DNA from: Jiangella alkaliphila | GTDB taxonomy: Bacteria > Actinomycetota > Actinomycetes > Jiangellales > Jiangellaceae | Direction: 5' to 3' | Length of the DNA: 64,000 nt | Assembly: GCF_900105925.1 (NCBI RefSeq) | Contig: NZ_LT629791.1 | Location: 2,267,278-2,331,277 of the forward strand | Shown here: positions 43,769 through 51,068 of the stretch, piece by piece | Layout of the letters: each line of letters begins with the position of its first letter | Numbering within the stretch: the first letter of the stretch is position 1 | Translations under genes and position numbers: made by a program | Notes under the pieces: generated by a model | What the model saw: the letters and a program-made list of their open reading frames with translations, nothing else | The model's database searches: none | What the model was told of the DNA's origin: nothing

Positions 43769-45333
43769 GCGCGATCCGGACGCAGTTCCACCACCTGCTC
43801 GCCCAGGCCGCCGCCGCCCGGCCCGACGCGCCGGCGCTGACCTACCGCCACCACACCGCTGGCTACGGCGACGTCTGGCGGACCGCGCAGGCCGCCGCGG
43901 CCCAGCTGGCCAGGCTCGGCCTGCGCCGGGGCGACCGGGTGGCGATCTACCTGGAGAAGCGCATCGATACGGTGGCGGCGTTCTTCGCCGTCTCGGCCGC
44001 CGGTGGCGTGTTCGTGCCGGTCAACCACGTGCTCAAGGCCACCCAGGTCGGGCACATCCTGGCCGACAGCGGCGCGACCGTGCTCGTCACCTCGGCCGAC
44101 CGGCTGGGCCAGCTCGAGGGCGTCCTGCCGGAGACGGCGGTCGCGCACGTCGTCACCGTCGGCGCCACCCCGTCGAGCGTTCCCGCCGGGTACGCCGTCC
44201 ATGGCTGGGAGGACGGGCAGGAGGCCGGCGGCGAGCCAGAGCCCTCGCCGGCCATCGACGTCGACCCGGCGGCGATCCTGTACACGTCCGGCAGCACCGG
44301 CAAGCCCAAGGGCGTGGTGCTGAGCCATCGCAACCTCATCGTCGGTGCCGAGAGCGTCAGCAGCTACCTCGAGAACAGCGCCCACGACGTCATCCTCAGC
44401 GTGCTGCCGCTCAGCTTCGACGCCGGGCTGAGCCAGGTCACCACGGCGTTCTCGGTGGGCGCGCACTGCGTGCTGATGAACTACCTGCTGCCGCGCGAGG
44501 TGCCGAAGCTGTGCGAGCGGTACGGCGTCACCGGCCTGACCTGCGTCCCGCCGCTGTGGCTGCAGCTGGCCGACGTGCCGTGGCCCGAGGCGGCCGCGCG
44601 GAAGCTGCGCTACTGGGCCAACACCGGCGGGCGGATGCCGCGGGTGACGCTGGACCGGCTGCGCGGCATCTTCACCGAGGCCCGGCCCTACCTGATGTAC
44701 GGGCTCACCGAGGCGTTCCGCTCCACCTACCTCGACCCCGCGGAGGTGGACCGCCGGCCCGACTCCATCGGCAAGGCGATCCCGAACGCGGAGATCCTGG
44801 TTGTGCGCCCCGACGGCACGCCGTGCGCGCCTGGCGAGGAGGGCGAGCTGGTGCACCGCGGCGCGCTGGTGGCGCTGGGCTACTGGAACGACCCGGTCCG
44901 GACGGCGGAGCGGTACAAGCCGCTGTCCCGGCCGGGCGAGGAATGGCGCACGCCGGAGCTCGCGGTGTGGTCCGGCGACACCGTCGTGGCCGACGAGGAG
45001 GGCTACCTCTACTTCGTGGGTCGCAAGGACGACATGATCAAGACGTCCGGCTACCGGGTCAGCCCGACCGAGGTCGAGGAGGCCGCGTACGGTACCGGGC
45101 TGGTGCGCGACGCGGTCGCCCTCGGGGTCGACGACCCGGCGCTGGGCCAGCGGATCGTCCTGGTCGCCACCCCGGCGGAGGCGGAGCTGGACGTCGCGGC
45201 GCTGCTCGCCGCGCTGCGCCAGGTGCTGCCGCTGTACATGGTCCCGGCCGAGGTCGAGGTGCGCGCCGAGCTGCCACGCTCGCCCAACGGCAAGTTCGAC
45301 CGTGGCCTGATCAAGGCGGAGGGAGTCCGGTGA
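43765..45333 (+). CDS. Acyl/aminoacyl-AMP ligase (ANL superfamily), exosortase-associated type
   Basis: A 522-residue adenylate-forming enzyme. The AMP-binding P-loop ILYTSGSTGKPKGVVLSHRNL starts at about residue 170, MYGLTEAFRST at about 311, and the catalytic C-terminal lysine region SPNGKFDRG at about 505. It resembles ligases annotated as exosortase A system-associated and always found with a PLP decarboxylase and an ACP, as here. It probably activates an acid or amino acid and loads the downstream ACP. The stop overlaps the decarboxylase start. Confidence 0.88.
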   Translation: MSAIRTQFHHLLAQAAAARPDAPALTYRHHTAGYGDVWRTAQAAAAQLARLGLRRGDRVAIYLEKRIDTVAAFFAVSAAGGVFVPVNHVLKATQVGHILADSGATVLVTSADRLGQLEGVLPETAVAHVVTVGATPSSVPAGYAVHGWEDGQEAGGEPEPSPAIDVDPAAILYTSGSTGKPKGVVLSHRNLIVGAESVSSYLENSAHDVILSVLPLSFDAGLSQVTTAFSVGAHCVLMNYLLPREVPKLCERYGVTGLTCVPPLWLQLADVPWPEAAARKLRYWANTGGRMPRVTLDRLRGIFTEARPYLMYGLTEAFRSTYLDPAEVDRRPDSIGKAIPNAEILVVRPDGTPCAPGEEGELVHRGALVALGYWNDPVRTAERYKPLSRPGEEWRTPELAVWSGDTVVADEEGYLYFVGRKDDMIKTSGYRVSPTEVEEAAYGTGLVRDAVALGVDDPALGQRIVLVATPAEAELDVAALLAALRQVLPLYMVPAEVEVRAELPRSPNGKFDRGLIKAEGVR

Positions 45334-46556
45334 AGCCGCATGAGCACGTCACCGCGTTCGGCACGGCCGACGGCGAGCTGCGGGTCGGCGGGCTGGCGCT
45401 GAGCCGGCTGGCCGACCGCGTCGGGTCGACGCCGTTCTTCGCCTACGACCGCGGGCTGCTGGACGCCCGGATCGACCGGCTGCGCTCGGCGCTGCCGACG
45501 TCGGTGCATCTCAGCTACGCCATGAAGGCCAACCCGATGCCGGCCGTCGTGCAGCACCTGGCGCACCGGGTCGACCGCATCGACGTCGCGTCGGGGCTGG
45601 AGCTGCACGCCGCGCTCGACACCGTCATCGCCGCGGACCGGGTCAGCTTCGCCGGCCCGGGCAAGACGCCGGCCGAGATCCGGCAGGCGGTCGCGGCCGG
45701 CATCATCGTCGAGGTCGAGTCGCCCACCGAGCTGGCCCGGGTGGTCACGGCCGGCGACGACCTCGGTCTGACGCCGAACGTCGCCGTGCGGGTCAACCCG
45801 GACTTCGCGGTGAAGGGCTCGGGCATGCGGATGGGCGGCGGCCCGCAGCAGTTCGGCATCGACGCCGAGCAGGTGCCCGGCGTCCTGCGCGAGTTCGCCG
45901 CGGCCGGGCTGAACTGGCTCGGCTTCCATGTCTTCGCCGGGTCGCAGAACCTCAACGCCGAGATCATCGCCGAGGCGCAGCGGCGCACCGTCGATCTCGT
46001 CGCGTCGCTCGCGGAGCACCTGCCCGCGCCGGTGCGCTACGTCAACCTCGGCGGCGGGTTCGGCATCCCCTACGTCGAGAAGGACCGCCCGCTCGACCTC
46101 GACCTCGTGGCGGCCGGACTGGCCGATCTCGTCACCGGCCCGCTGGCGCAGCGGCTGCCTGACTCGGTGCCCGTCATCGAGCTGGGCCGCTACATCGTCG
46201 GCGAGTGCGGTGTCTACGTCACCCGCGTCCTGGACCGCAAGGTCTCGCGGGGCAAGACCTACCTCGTCGTCGACGGCGGCATGCACCATCAGCTCGCGGC
46301 GTCGGGCAACTTCGGCCAGGTCATCCGGCGCAACTACCCGCTCGTAGTGGGCAACCGGGTGGAGAAGAGCGGCGCCGAGACCGCCACCGTCGTCGGCTGC
46401 CTCTGCACCCCACTGGACCTGCTCGGCGACGACGTCGAGCTGCCCGCCGCGGAGATCGGCGACCTCATCGTGATCTTCCAGGCCGGCGCCTACGGCCTCA
46501 CCGCCAGCCCGACCGCCTTCCTCGGCCACCCCGCCCCGCTCGAAGTCCTCGTCTGA
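45330..46556 (+). CDS. Fold-type III PLP-dependent decarboxylase (DAP/ornithine decarboxylase-like)
   Basis: A 408-residue decarboxylase. SYAMKANPMPAVVQHL carries the PLP lysine; ASGLELHAAL, HVFAGSQN and NLGGGFGIPY form the cofactor pocket; ELGRYIVGECG replaces the usual EPGR, and VVGCLCTPLDLLGDD supplies the catalytic Cys and Asp from the partner subunit. In butirosin synthesis a homologous enzyme (BtrK) decarboxylates glutamate while it is bound to an ACP; the adjoining ligase and ACP suggest a similar reaction here (inference). Confidence 0.9.
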   Translation: MKPHEHVTAFGTADGELRVGGLALSRLADRVGSTPFFAYDRGLLDARIDRLRSALPTSVHLSYAMKANPMPAVVQHLAHRVDRIDVASGLELHAALDTVIAADRVSFAGPGKTPAEIRQAVAAGIIVEVESPTELARVVTAGDDLGLTPNVAVRVNPDFAVKGSGMRMGGGPQQFGIDAEQVPGVLREFAAAGLNWLGFHVFAGSQNLNAEIIAEAQRRTVDLVASLAEHLPAPVRYVNLGGGFGIPYVEKDRPLDLDLVAAGLADLVTGPLAQRLPDSVPVIELGRYIVGECGVYVTRVLDRKVSRGKTYLVVDGGMHHQLAASGNFGQVIRRNYPLVVGNRVEKSGAETATVVGCLCTPLDLLGDDVELPAAEIGDLIVIFQAGAYGLTASPTAFLGHPAPLEVLV

Positions 46557-46570
46557 CCCAAGGAGTGCAC

Positions 46571-46828
46571 ATGAGCGACACCCTCGACACCCTGCGCGCG
46601 GTGCTGATCGCGGCGCTGGACCTGCCGCAGCGTCCCGAGGACCTCCAGGTCGAGACGGCGCTGTTCGGCTCGCTGCCGGAGCTGGACTCGCTGGGGGTGC
46701 TGCAGCTGGTGTCGGCCATCGAGGAGCGGTTCGACATCACCATCGACGACGAGGAGTTCGACGCCGACCTGTTCGAGACGCTCGGCTCGCTGACGGCGTT
46801 CGTCGACTCCAAGCTCGCCGCGGCCTAG
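46571..46828 (+). CDS. Acyl carrier protein
   Basis: An 85-residue carrier protein. The phosphopantetheine attachment serine is Ser40 in ELDSLGVLQLV, with an acidic helix III (FDITIDDEEFDADLFETLGSL). AAGGAG precedes the ATG at 46571. It ends the operon begun at 33388 and pairs with the ligase and decarboxylase. Its TAG stop (46826-46828) uses, as its last base, the first base of the inverted-repeat element that follows. Confidence 0.93.
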   Translation: MSDTLDTLRAVLIAALDLPQRPEDLQVETALFGSLPELDSLGVLQLVSAIEERFDITIDDEEFDADLFETLGSLTAFVDSKLAAA

Positions 46829-46988
46829 GGGGTGTCTGACGGATATTGGCGGATGCGGGCGGCGTCCAGTCGTCGGTCCAGCAAGGCGGAGGAGGAGTTC
46901 GATGCGGTGCCATCGGCCGACGACGACAACGCAGCTGGTCGGCGTCTGGGCGTCGATCCGCGCCGCCGAAGATCCGTCAGACACCCCC
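46828..46988. mobile_element. 161-bp element with perfect 17-bp terminal inverted repeats (MITE-like)
   Basis: GGGGGTGTCTGACGGAT at 46828-46844 is exactly inverted at 46972-46988, and the similarity continues imperfectly inward. The interior encodes no protein family that can be recognised. The element sits precisely between the stop codons of two convergent genes. Size, perfect ends and lack of coding capacity fit a miniature inverted-repeat transposable element mobilised by a transposase elsewhere; no target-site duplication is visible. The ends may also pair as a bidirectional terminator. Confidence 0.7.
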
Positions 46989-46994
46989 TTGCGG

Positions 46995-47864
46995 CTACCA
47001 GCGGACCAGCGTCAGCTCACTGTAGAGATGATCGATCGACTCGGGACCGACGTCCTTGGACCGGAACATCTTCGGCCGCGGACTGCCCAGCTCCCGGCCC
47101 GGACCGCCGGGCGTGAACCCCAGGACGCGCCGCTCCGCGAGCGTCAGCGGCAGCCCGTGCCGCAGCAGGTGCGCGCCCACCGCGGGCCACGCGGCCTCCA
47201 GGCCGCCGGGGTCGCCGCCGGCGTACAGCGGCGTGGCGAACAGCGGCAGCCGCTTGCGGCGGTCGCGCCGGAACATGAGGTAGCCGTGCGCGCCGTTGCG
47301 CTCGACCAGCAGGTGCTGGGCCGCCGGCGCGTCGCGGTGGTCGCGGTAGACCTCGGCGTCGCGGCCGGTGAGCACGCGGTCGAGCGCCGCCGGGTCGGTC
47401 GTCACCTGCGCGCCGCGGCGGGGCGGGCGGGGCAGGTTGGCGACCAGCTTCGTCGCGGTGTCGAGGCGGTGGAAGCCGAGCCGCTCGTTCAGCGCGATGA
47501 CGTTGCCGCTGGGCGAGAGGTCGGTGAAGACGTAGCCCCGCTGGCCCAGCAGCGCGCGGACCAGCCGCAGCGAGTGGGAGCGGAACTCCTCCAGCACGCA
47601 GAACGCGGCGAGGTTGCAGAACGCGACCCGCTCGCCGCCGATCTCGCGCTCGGAGTAGACGGCGGCGTACACGCCGACGAGGGCGCCGTCGTCGCTGAGC
47701 AGCTCGAAGCCGTGGTTGGGCGCGTCGCTCTTCCACGGCGGCGTGACGAGCCGGCTCCACGCGGCGGCCGGGACTCGCTGGTTGAGGTGCTGGTGGAGGA
47801 AGCGGCTGACGGCGGTGGCGTCGGCGGCCGAGATCGGCCGCACGGTCACGCTCGGCGCTGCCAT
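46995..47864 (-). CDS. GNAT-like N-acyltransferase
   Basis: A 289-residue protein with a GNAT-type N-terminal half: VTVRPISAADATAVSRFL, VGVYAAVYSEREIGGERVAFCNLAAFCVLEEFRSHSLRLVRALLGQRG and VIALNERLGFHRLD give the acyl-CoA or acyl-ACP binding core. The C-terminal 130 residues are a separate region (GYLMFRRDRRKRLPLFATPLYAGG) seen in acyltransferases of surface-glycan loci. It lies beside the ACP-based trio and could transfer its product to a sugar or protein (inference). Convergent with the ACP gene across the inverted-repeat element. Confidence 0.8.
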   Translation of the reverse strand: MAAPSVTVRPISAADATAVSRFLHQHLNQRVPAAAWSRLVTPPWKSDAPNHGFELLSDDGALVGVYAAVYSEREIGGERVAFCNLAAFCVLEEFRSHSLRLVRALLGQRGYVFTDLSPSGNVIALNERLGFHRLDTATKLVANLPRPPRRGAQVTTDPAALDRVLTGRDAEVYRDHRDAPAAQHLLVERNGAHGYLMFRRDRRKRLPLFATPLYAGGDPGGLEAAWPAVGAHLLRHGLPLTLAERRVLGFTPGGPGRELGSPRPKMFRSKDVGPESIDHLYSELTLVRW

Positions 47865-47905
47865 TCGATCACCTTAGCGCAGCTCGAGCCGGGGGAGGAG
47901 GGCCG

Positions 47906-48775
47906 ATGACCAGCGTCGTGATCGCGGCACACAACGAGGCGAACGTCATCGGGAGCTGCCTCGACGCGCTGGCCGCGCAGCGGTTCTCCGGCCCGGTCGA
48001 CATCGTCGTGAGCGCCAACGGCTGCACCGACGACACGGCGGCGGTGGCCGCCCGCGCCGGCGTCACGGTGGTCGACCGCGCGGAGGCCGGCAAGGCCGCG
48101 GCTCTCAACGCGGGCGACCGGGCGGCGACCGGCTTCCCGCGCATCTACCTCGACGCCGACATCGTCGTGCCGCCGCACGGCCTCGCCACGCTGGAGGCGC
48201 GTTTCGACGTGCTGCCCCGGCCGCTGGCCGTGGTGCCCCGGCGGCGGGTGGACACCGCCGGCCGGCCGTGGCCGGTGCGGGCGTACTTCTCGATCAACGC
48301 CCTGCACCCGGCCTTCCGGACCGGGCTGTTCGGCCGGGGGATGATCGCGCTGTCCGAGGCCGGCCGAGCGCGGTTCGACGACTTCCCCATGCTGATCGCC
48401 GACGACCTCTTCCTCGACTCCAGGTTCACGGCCGCGGAGAAGGCCGAGGTGAGCGACGTGGAGGTGGTCGTCGAGGCGCCGCGCACCACCCGCGACCTGG
48501 TGCACCGGCTGGTCCGGGTCCGTCGGGGCAACGCCCAGCTGCGCGCCGCCGCGGCCGCCGGTCAGGTGGACCTGCCGGTGCGCCCGGCCGACCGCTGGGC
48601 CTGGCTGCGCGACGTCGTCGTGCGCGAGCCACGCCGCGCGCCGGCCGCGATCCCCTACCTCGTCATTACCATCGTCGCCGCCCTGCTCGCCCGCCGTCCG
48701 GTCAAGGCGGGCGACGGCTGGGGCCGCGACGACAGCACCCGCGGCCCGTCGGCAGCGGAAGGGACGTCCACGTGA
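47906..48775 (+). CDS. Glycosyltransferase family 2
   Basis: A 289-residue GT-A enzyme. VVIAAHNEANVIGSCLDAL is the nucleotide-binding start, AEAGKAAALNAGDRA and YLDADIVVPPHGL contain the DxD-type metal site, and LIADDLFLDSRF provides the second acidic motif. A hydrophobic C-terminal segment (IPYLVITIVAALLA) may attach it to the membrane. GGGGGAGGAGGG precedes the ATG. It is coupled to the deacetylase gene by a GTGA overlap. Confidence 0.88.
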   Translation: MTSVVIAAHNEANVIGSCLDALAAQRFSGPVDIVVSANGCTDDTAAVAARAGVTVVDRAEAGKAAALNAGDRAATGFPRIYLDADIVVPPHGLATLEARFDVLPRPLAVVPRRRVDTAGRPWPVRAYFSINALHPAFRTGLFGRGMIALSEAGRARFDDFPMLIADDLFLDSRFTAAEKAEVSDVEVVVEAPRTTRDLVHRLVRVRRGNAQLRAAAAAGQVDLPVRPADRWAWLRDVVVREPRRAPAAIPYLVITIVAALLARRPVKAGDGWGRDDSTRGPSAAEGTST

Positions 48776-49425
48776 TCATCCACCTGTGCTTCCACGGCAT
48801 CGGGACCTGCGAGCGGGAGCGCGAGCCCGGCGAGGCCCGGTACTGGATCACCGAGCCGACCTTCCACCGCCTGCTCGACGAGGCCGCCGCGCACCCGCAC
48901 GTTCGGCTCAGCTTCGACGACGGCAACGCCTCCGACGCCGCGGTCGCCCTGCCCGCGCTGCGCGAGCGCGGGCTGCGGGCCACCTTCTTCGCCCTCGCCG
49001 GGCGCCTGGACGACCCGGTGAGCCTGAGCGCCGCCGAGCTCGAGGAGCTGCGCGCCGCCGGGATGACGATCGGCAGCCACGGCTGGGCGCACGTGCCCTG
49101 GCGCGGCCTGTCGCCCGCCGACGCCCGCCGCGAGCTGATCGACGCGCGCGAAGCGCTCGCCGCGGCCAGCGGGGCGCCGGTCACGGAGGCGGCGCTGCCG
49201 CTGGGTCGCTACGACCGCCGGTTGCTCGGGCGGCTGCGCGGCGCCGGCTACGACGCCGTCTACACCAGCGACCGCTTCCCGGCCCGGCCCGGGTCCTGGC
49301 TGCAGGCGCGCTACAGCGTGACCGCGGCGGACACCGTCGCGTCGGTCCGGTCGGTGATGACCCACCGGCCGGGGCCGCGCGACGTCCGCAACGCCGTGGT
49401 GAGCACGATCAAGCGGTGGCGCTGA
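48772..49425 (+). CDS. Polysaccharide deacetylase (NodB-homology) protein
   Basis: A 217-residue carbohydrate esterase family 4-like enzyme. RLSFDDGNASDA holds the DD metal and base residues; IGSHGWAHVPWRGLS provides the His residues; LPLGRYDRRLLGRLRGAGYDAVYTSD completes the core. No signal peptide is present, so it acts in the cytoplasm or its export is non-classical. It probably removes N-acetyl groups from a precursor or sugar of the same locus. The 3' end overlaps the convergent Wzz-like gene by 17 nt. Confidence 0.87.
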   Translation: MIIHLCFHGIGTCEREREPGEARYWITEPTFHRLLDEAAAHPHVRLSFDDGNASDAAVALPALRERGLRATFFALAGRLDDPVSLSAAELEELRAAGMTIGSHGWAHVPWRGLSPADARRELIDAREALAAASGAPVTEAALPLGRYDRRLLGRLRGAGYDAVYTSDRFPARPGSWLQARYSVTAADTVASVRSVMTHRPGPRDVRNAVVSTIKRWR

Positions 49426-50077
49426 AGTCGCGCGGGATGGGGTGGCCGCGTCGCCGGGCGCGGTACTCCAGCAGGACGATCGCCGACAGCGTCGCGCCGC
49501 CGCCGAGGATGGCCGTCATCGCCAGCGTGCGGATGCTGCTGCCGCCGATCTCGTAGACGGCCGAAGTCTCCGGGTTCACCGTCACGGTGATGTCGTTGAC
49601 CGGGTGGACACCGGCCTCGCGCTGCAGGGTGTCCAGCTCCTGCGAGATGCGGGCGATGAGCTCCTGCTGCCGTGCCACGAGCGTCTCGCGGTCGGGCGCC
49701 ACGACCTCGACGGAGAGCACCTGGCTGGCGAAGTTCGGGGCCCACTGGCCGCCGGTGTCGGGCAGCTTCACCGACCAGCCGTCGAGCACGCCGATGCCCA
49801 CCAGGTTGGCGTCGGGCGACGCGTACTTCACGATGGCGTCGGGACCGGTGACCAGCTTCGCGACCACCCCCGCGGTGATGATGAGGTCCTCGGACGCCGC
49901 GTTGAGCGAGTTCGGGTACAGCTGGCTGGTGGGTGCGAGGAAGACCACCTCGGTGCGCGACCAGTAGACGCGGTCGTCGGACACCAGGACGAACGCGAGC
50001 GCACCGGTGCACAGCACGCCGGCCAGCACGACCGGCCACCGGCGGATCATGGTGAGAATCAGTTCCCACGGCGTCAT
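49409..50077 (-). CDS. Wzz-like polysaccharide co-polymerase (first of three)
   Basis: A 222-residue membrane protein with one N-terminal (about 15-34) and one C-terminal (about 178-200) transmembrane helix around an extracytoplasmic coiled-coil/beta domain, the layout of Wzz/YveK chain-length regulators. No Walker motifs or tyrosine-kinase domain follow. It should set glycan chain length together with the polymerase at 51065. The ATG at 50077 has GGGGGG 7 nt upstream. Divergent from the second Wzz-like gene. Confidence 0.75.
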   Translation of the reverse strand: MTPWELILTMIRRWPVVLAGVLCTGALAFVLVSDDRVYWSRTEVVFLAPTSQLYPNSLNAASEDLIITAGVVAKLVTGPDAIVKYASPDANLVGIGVLDGWSVKLPDTGGQWAPNFASQVLSVEVVAPDRETLVARQQELIARISQELDTLQREAGVHPVNDITVTVNPETSAVYEIGGSSIRTLAMTAILGGGATLSAIVLLEYRARRRGHPIPRDFSATA

Positions 50078-50133
50078 CGGTGCACCCCCCGTGCCCCCGG
50101 GTCGCGGCGGCCACCCCCGGCCCCGTCCCAAGC

Positions 50134-50139
50134 TATAGT
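50134..50139 (+). promoter_or_regulatory. -10-like element in the Wzz divergent region
   Basis: TATAGT is the only A/T-rich hexamer in a 259-nt GC-rich gap. Transcription from it would give a leader of about 190 nt before the gene at 50337, including the hairpin at 50164-50184. No good -35 is visible. Confidence 0.4.
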
Positions 50140-50163
50140 AACCAGCACGATCGCGGCGATCGC

Positions 50164-50184
50164 GGCTCGGCCGTCTGCCGAGCC
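50164..50184 (+). promoter_or_regulatory. Stem-loop in the long leader of the second Wzz-like gene
   Basis: GGCTCGGC-CGTCT-GCCGAGCC is a perfect 8-bp stem with a 5-nt loop. It is followed by several G-rich and C-rich blocks (50185-50260) able to form further pairings. The leader has no open frame of its own, so it may be a regulatory RNA structure. No known riboswitch class could be assigned with confidence. Confidence 0.4.
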
Positions 50185-50336
50185 AAGGGGAGAGTCCCCC
50201 AGGTGAGCCCGGGGGTGGGGATGGTCGCCGGGTCACCGAGCGTCTGGGGGTCGATGGCGGTGGGTGCGGCGTGTTCATGCATGCCGATGGCACGGCGGTC
50301 CGGCTGAGCGCCGGCCGCCCCGACTAGGGGCCGGCG

Positions 50337-51068
50337 ATGCCGTCCGACCTGCGCGCCGCTGCCGGGCGCCGGTGGTACGTCCTGCTGCTCGGCGTGCTGG
50401 TGGCCGCCGGCCTGGGCGCCGGCGCGGCCTCGTTGTCGCCGCCGACCTACTCCGCTCGCGGGCTCGTGCTGCTGCTGCCGCCCGAGGAGGCCGTCGGTGA
50501 GGGCGGCAACCCGTTCCTCGCCCTCGGCGCGCTCGACATGCCGGCACGGATCATCGTGTCCTACCTCGACAGCCCGTCCGCCCGCGCGGGGTTCGAGGAC
50601 GCGGTGCCGACCGCCGGCTACGAGGTGGCCATGGAAGAGGCGACTCGCGGACCGGTCATCGCCATCGAGGTCACCGACGCCACAGCCGACGGCGCCCTGA
50701 CCACCCTGCAGGACATCGCCGAGGCCGTGCCGGCCACGCTGGCCCGGCTCCAGGTGGAGCTCGACGTCCCCGCCGAGTCCGTCGTCACGTCCATGCCGCT
50801 GACCATGGCCGGCGAGGCCGAGAGGAGCAACGCCGGCACCATCCGGGCGGCGGTGGTCGCGGCCGGCGCCGGACTGGTCGGCGCTCTGGCGGCCACCGTC
50901 CTGATAGACCGCCTGATGCTCCGTACGGCCGTGCGCCGGCGGGCCGAGCCCCGGTCGCGCGGCGACGGCGCGCCGGCCGCCCCGGCGCGGGTCCTCGACG
51001 ACGACCCGGGCGACGACACGCGTCCCGAGCCCAGAGCCGTCGGAGGCGCCCGGAGGCGGGCACGGTGA
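50337..51068 (+). CDS. Wzz-like polysaccharide co-polymerase (second of three)
   Basis: A 243-residue protein with transmembrane helices at about residues 13-33 and 160-185 flanking an extracytoplasmic domain (PPTYSARGLVLLLPPEEAVG, GNPFLALGALDMPARIIVSYL). The cytoplasmic tail is Arg- and Asp-rich with no kinase domain. The GNP-x-L-x2-DG/AL motif is shared with the third copy (GNPLMYLDGLILARDVLV). Its stop overlaps the polymerase GTG start by 4 nt, so the pair is probably co-translated. Confidence 0.75.
   Translation: MPSDLRAAAGRRWYVLLLGVLVAAGLGAGAASLSPPTYSARGLVLLLPPEEAVGEGGNPFLALGALDMPARIIVSYLDSPSARAGFEDAVPTAGYEVAMEEATRGPVIAIEVTDATADGALTTLQDIAEAVPATLARLQVELDVPAESVVTSMPLTMAGEAERSNAGTIRAAVVAAGAGLVGALAATVLIDRLMLRTAVRRRAEPRSRGDGAPAAPARVLDDDPGDDTRPEPRAVGGARRRAR

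Noticed and set aside
46828-46988. Simple rho-independent terminator between ACP and GNAT genes
   Set aside because: The repeat arms are separated by 127 nt, far too long for an ordinary terminator loop; an inverted-repeat element explains the length and perfect ends better.
50146-50336. c-di-AMP (ydaO) riboswitch before the second Wzz-like gene
   Set aside because: Hairpin and G-rich blocks are suggestive, but the conserved internal motifs could not be aligned by eye. Kept only as an unassigned structured leader.
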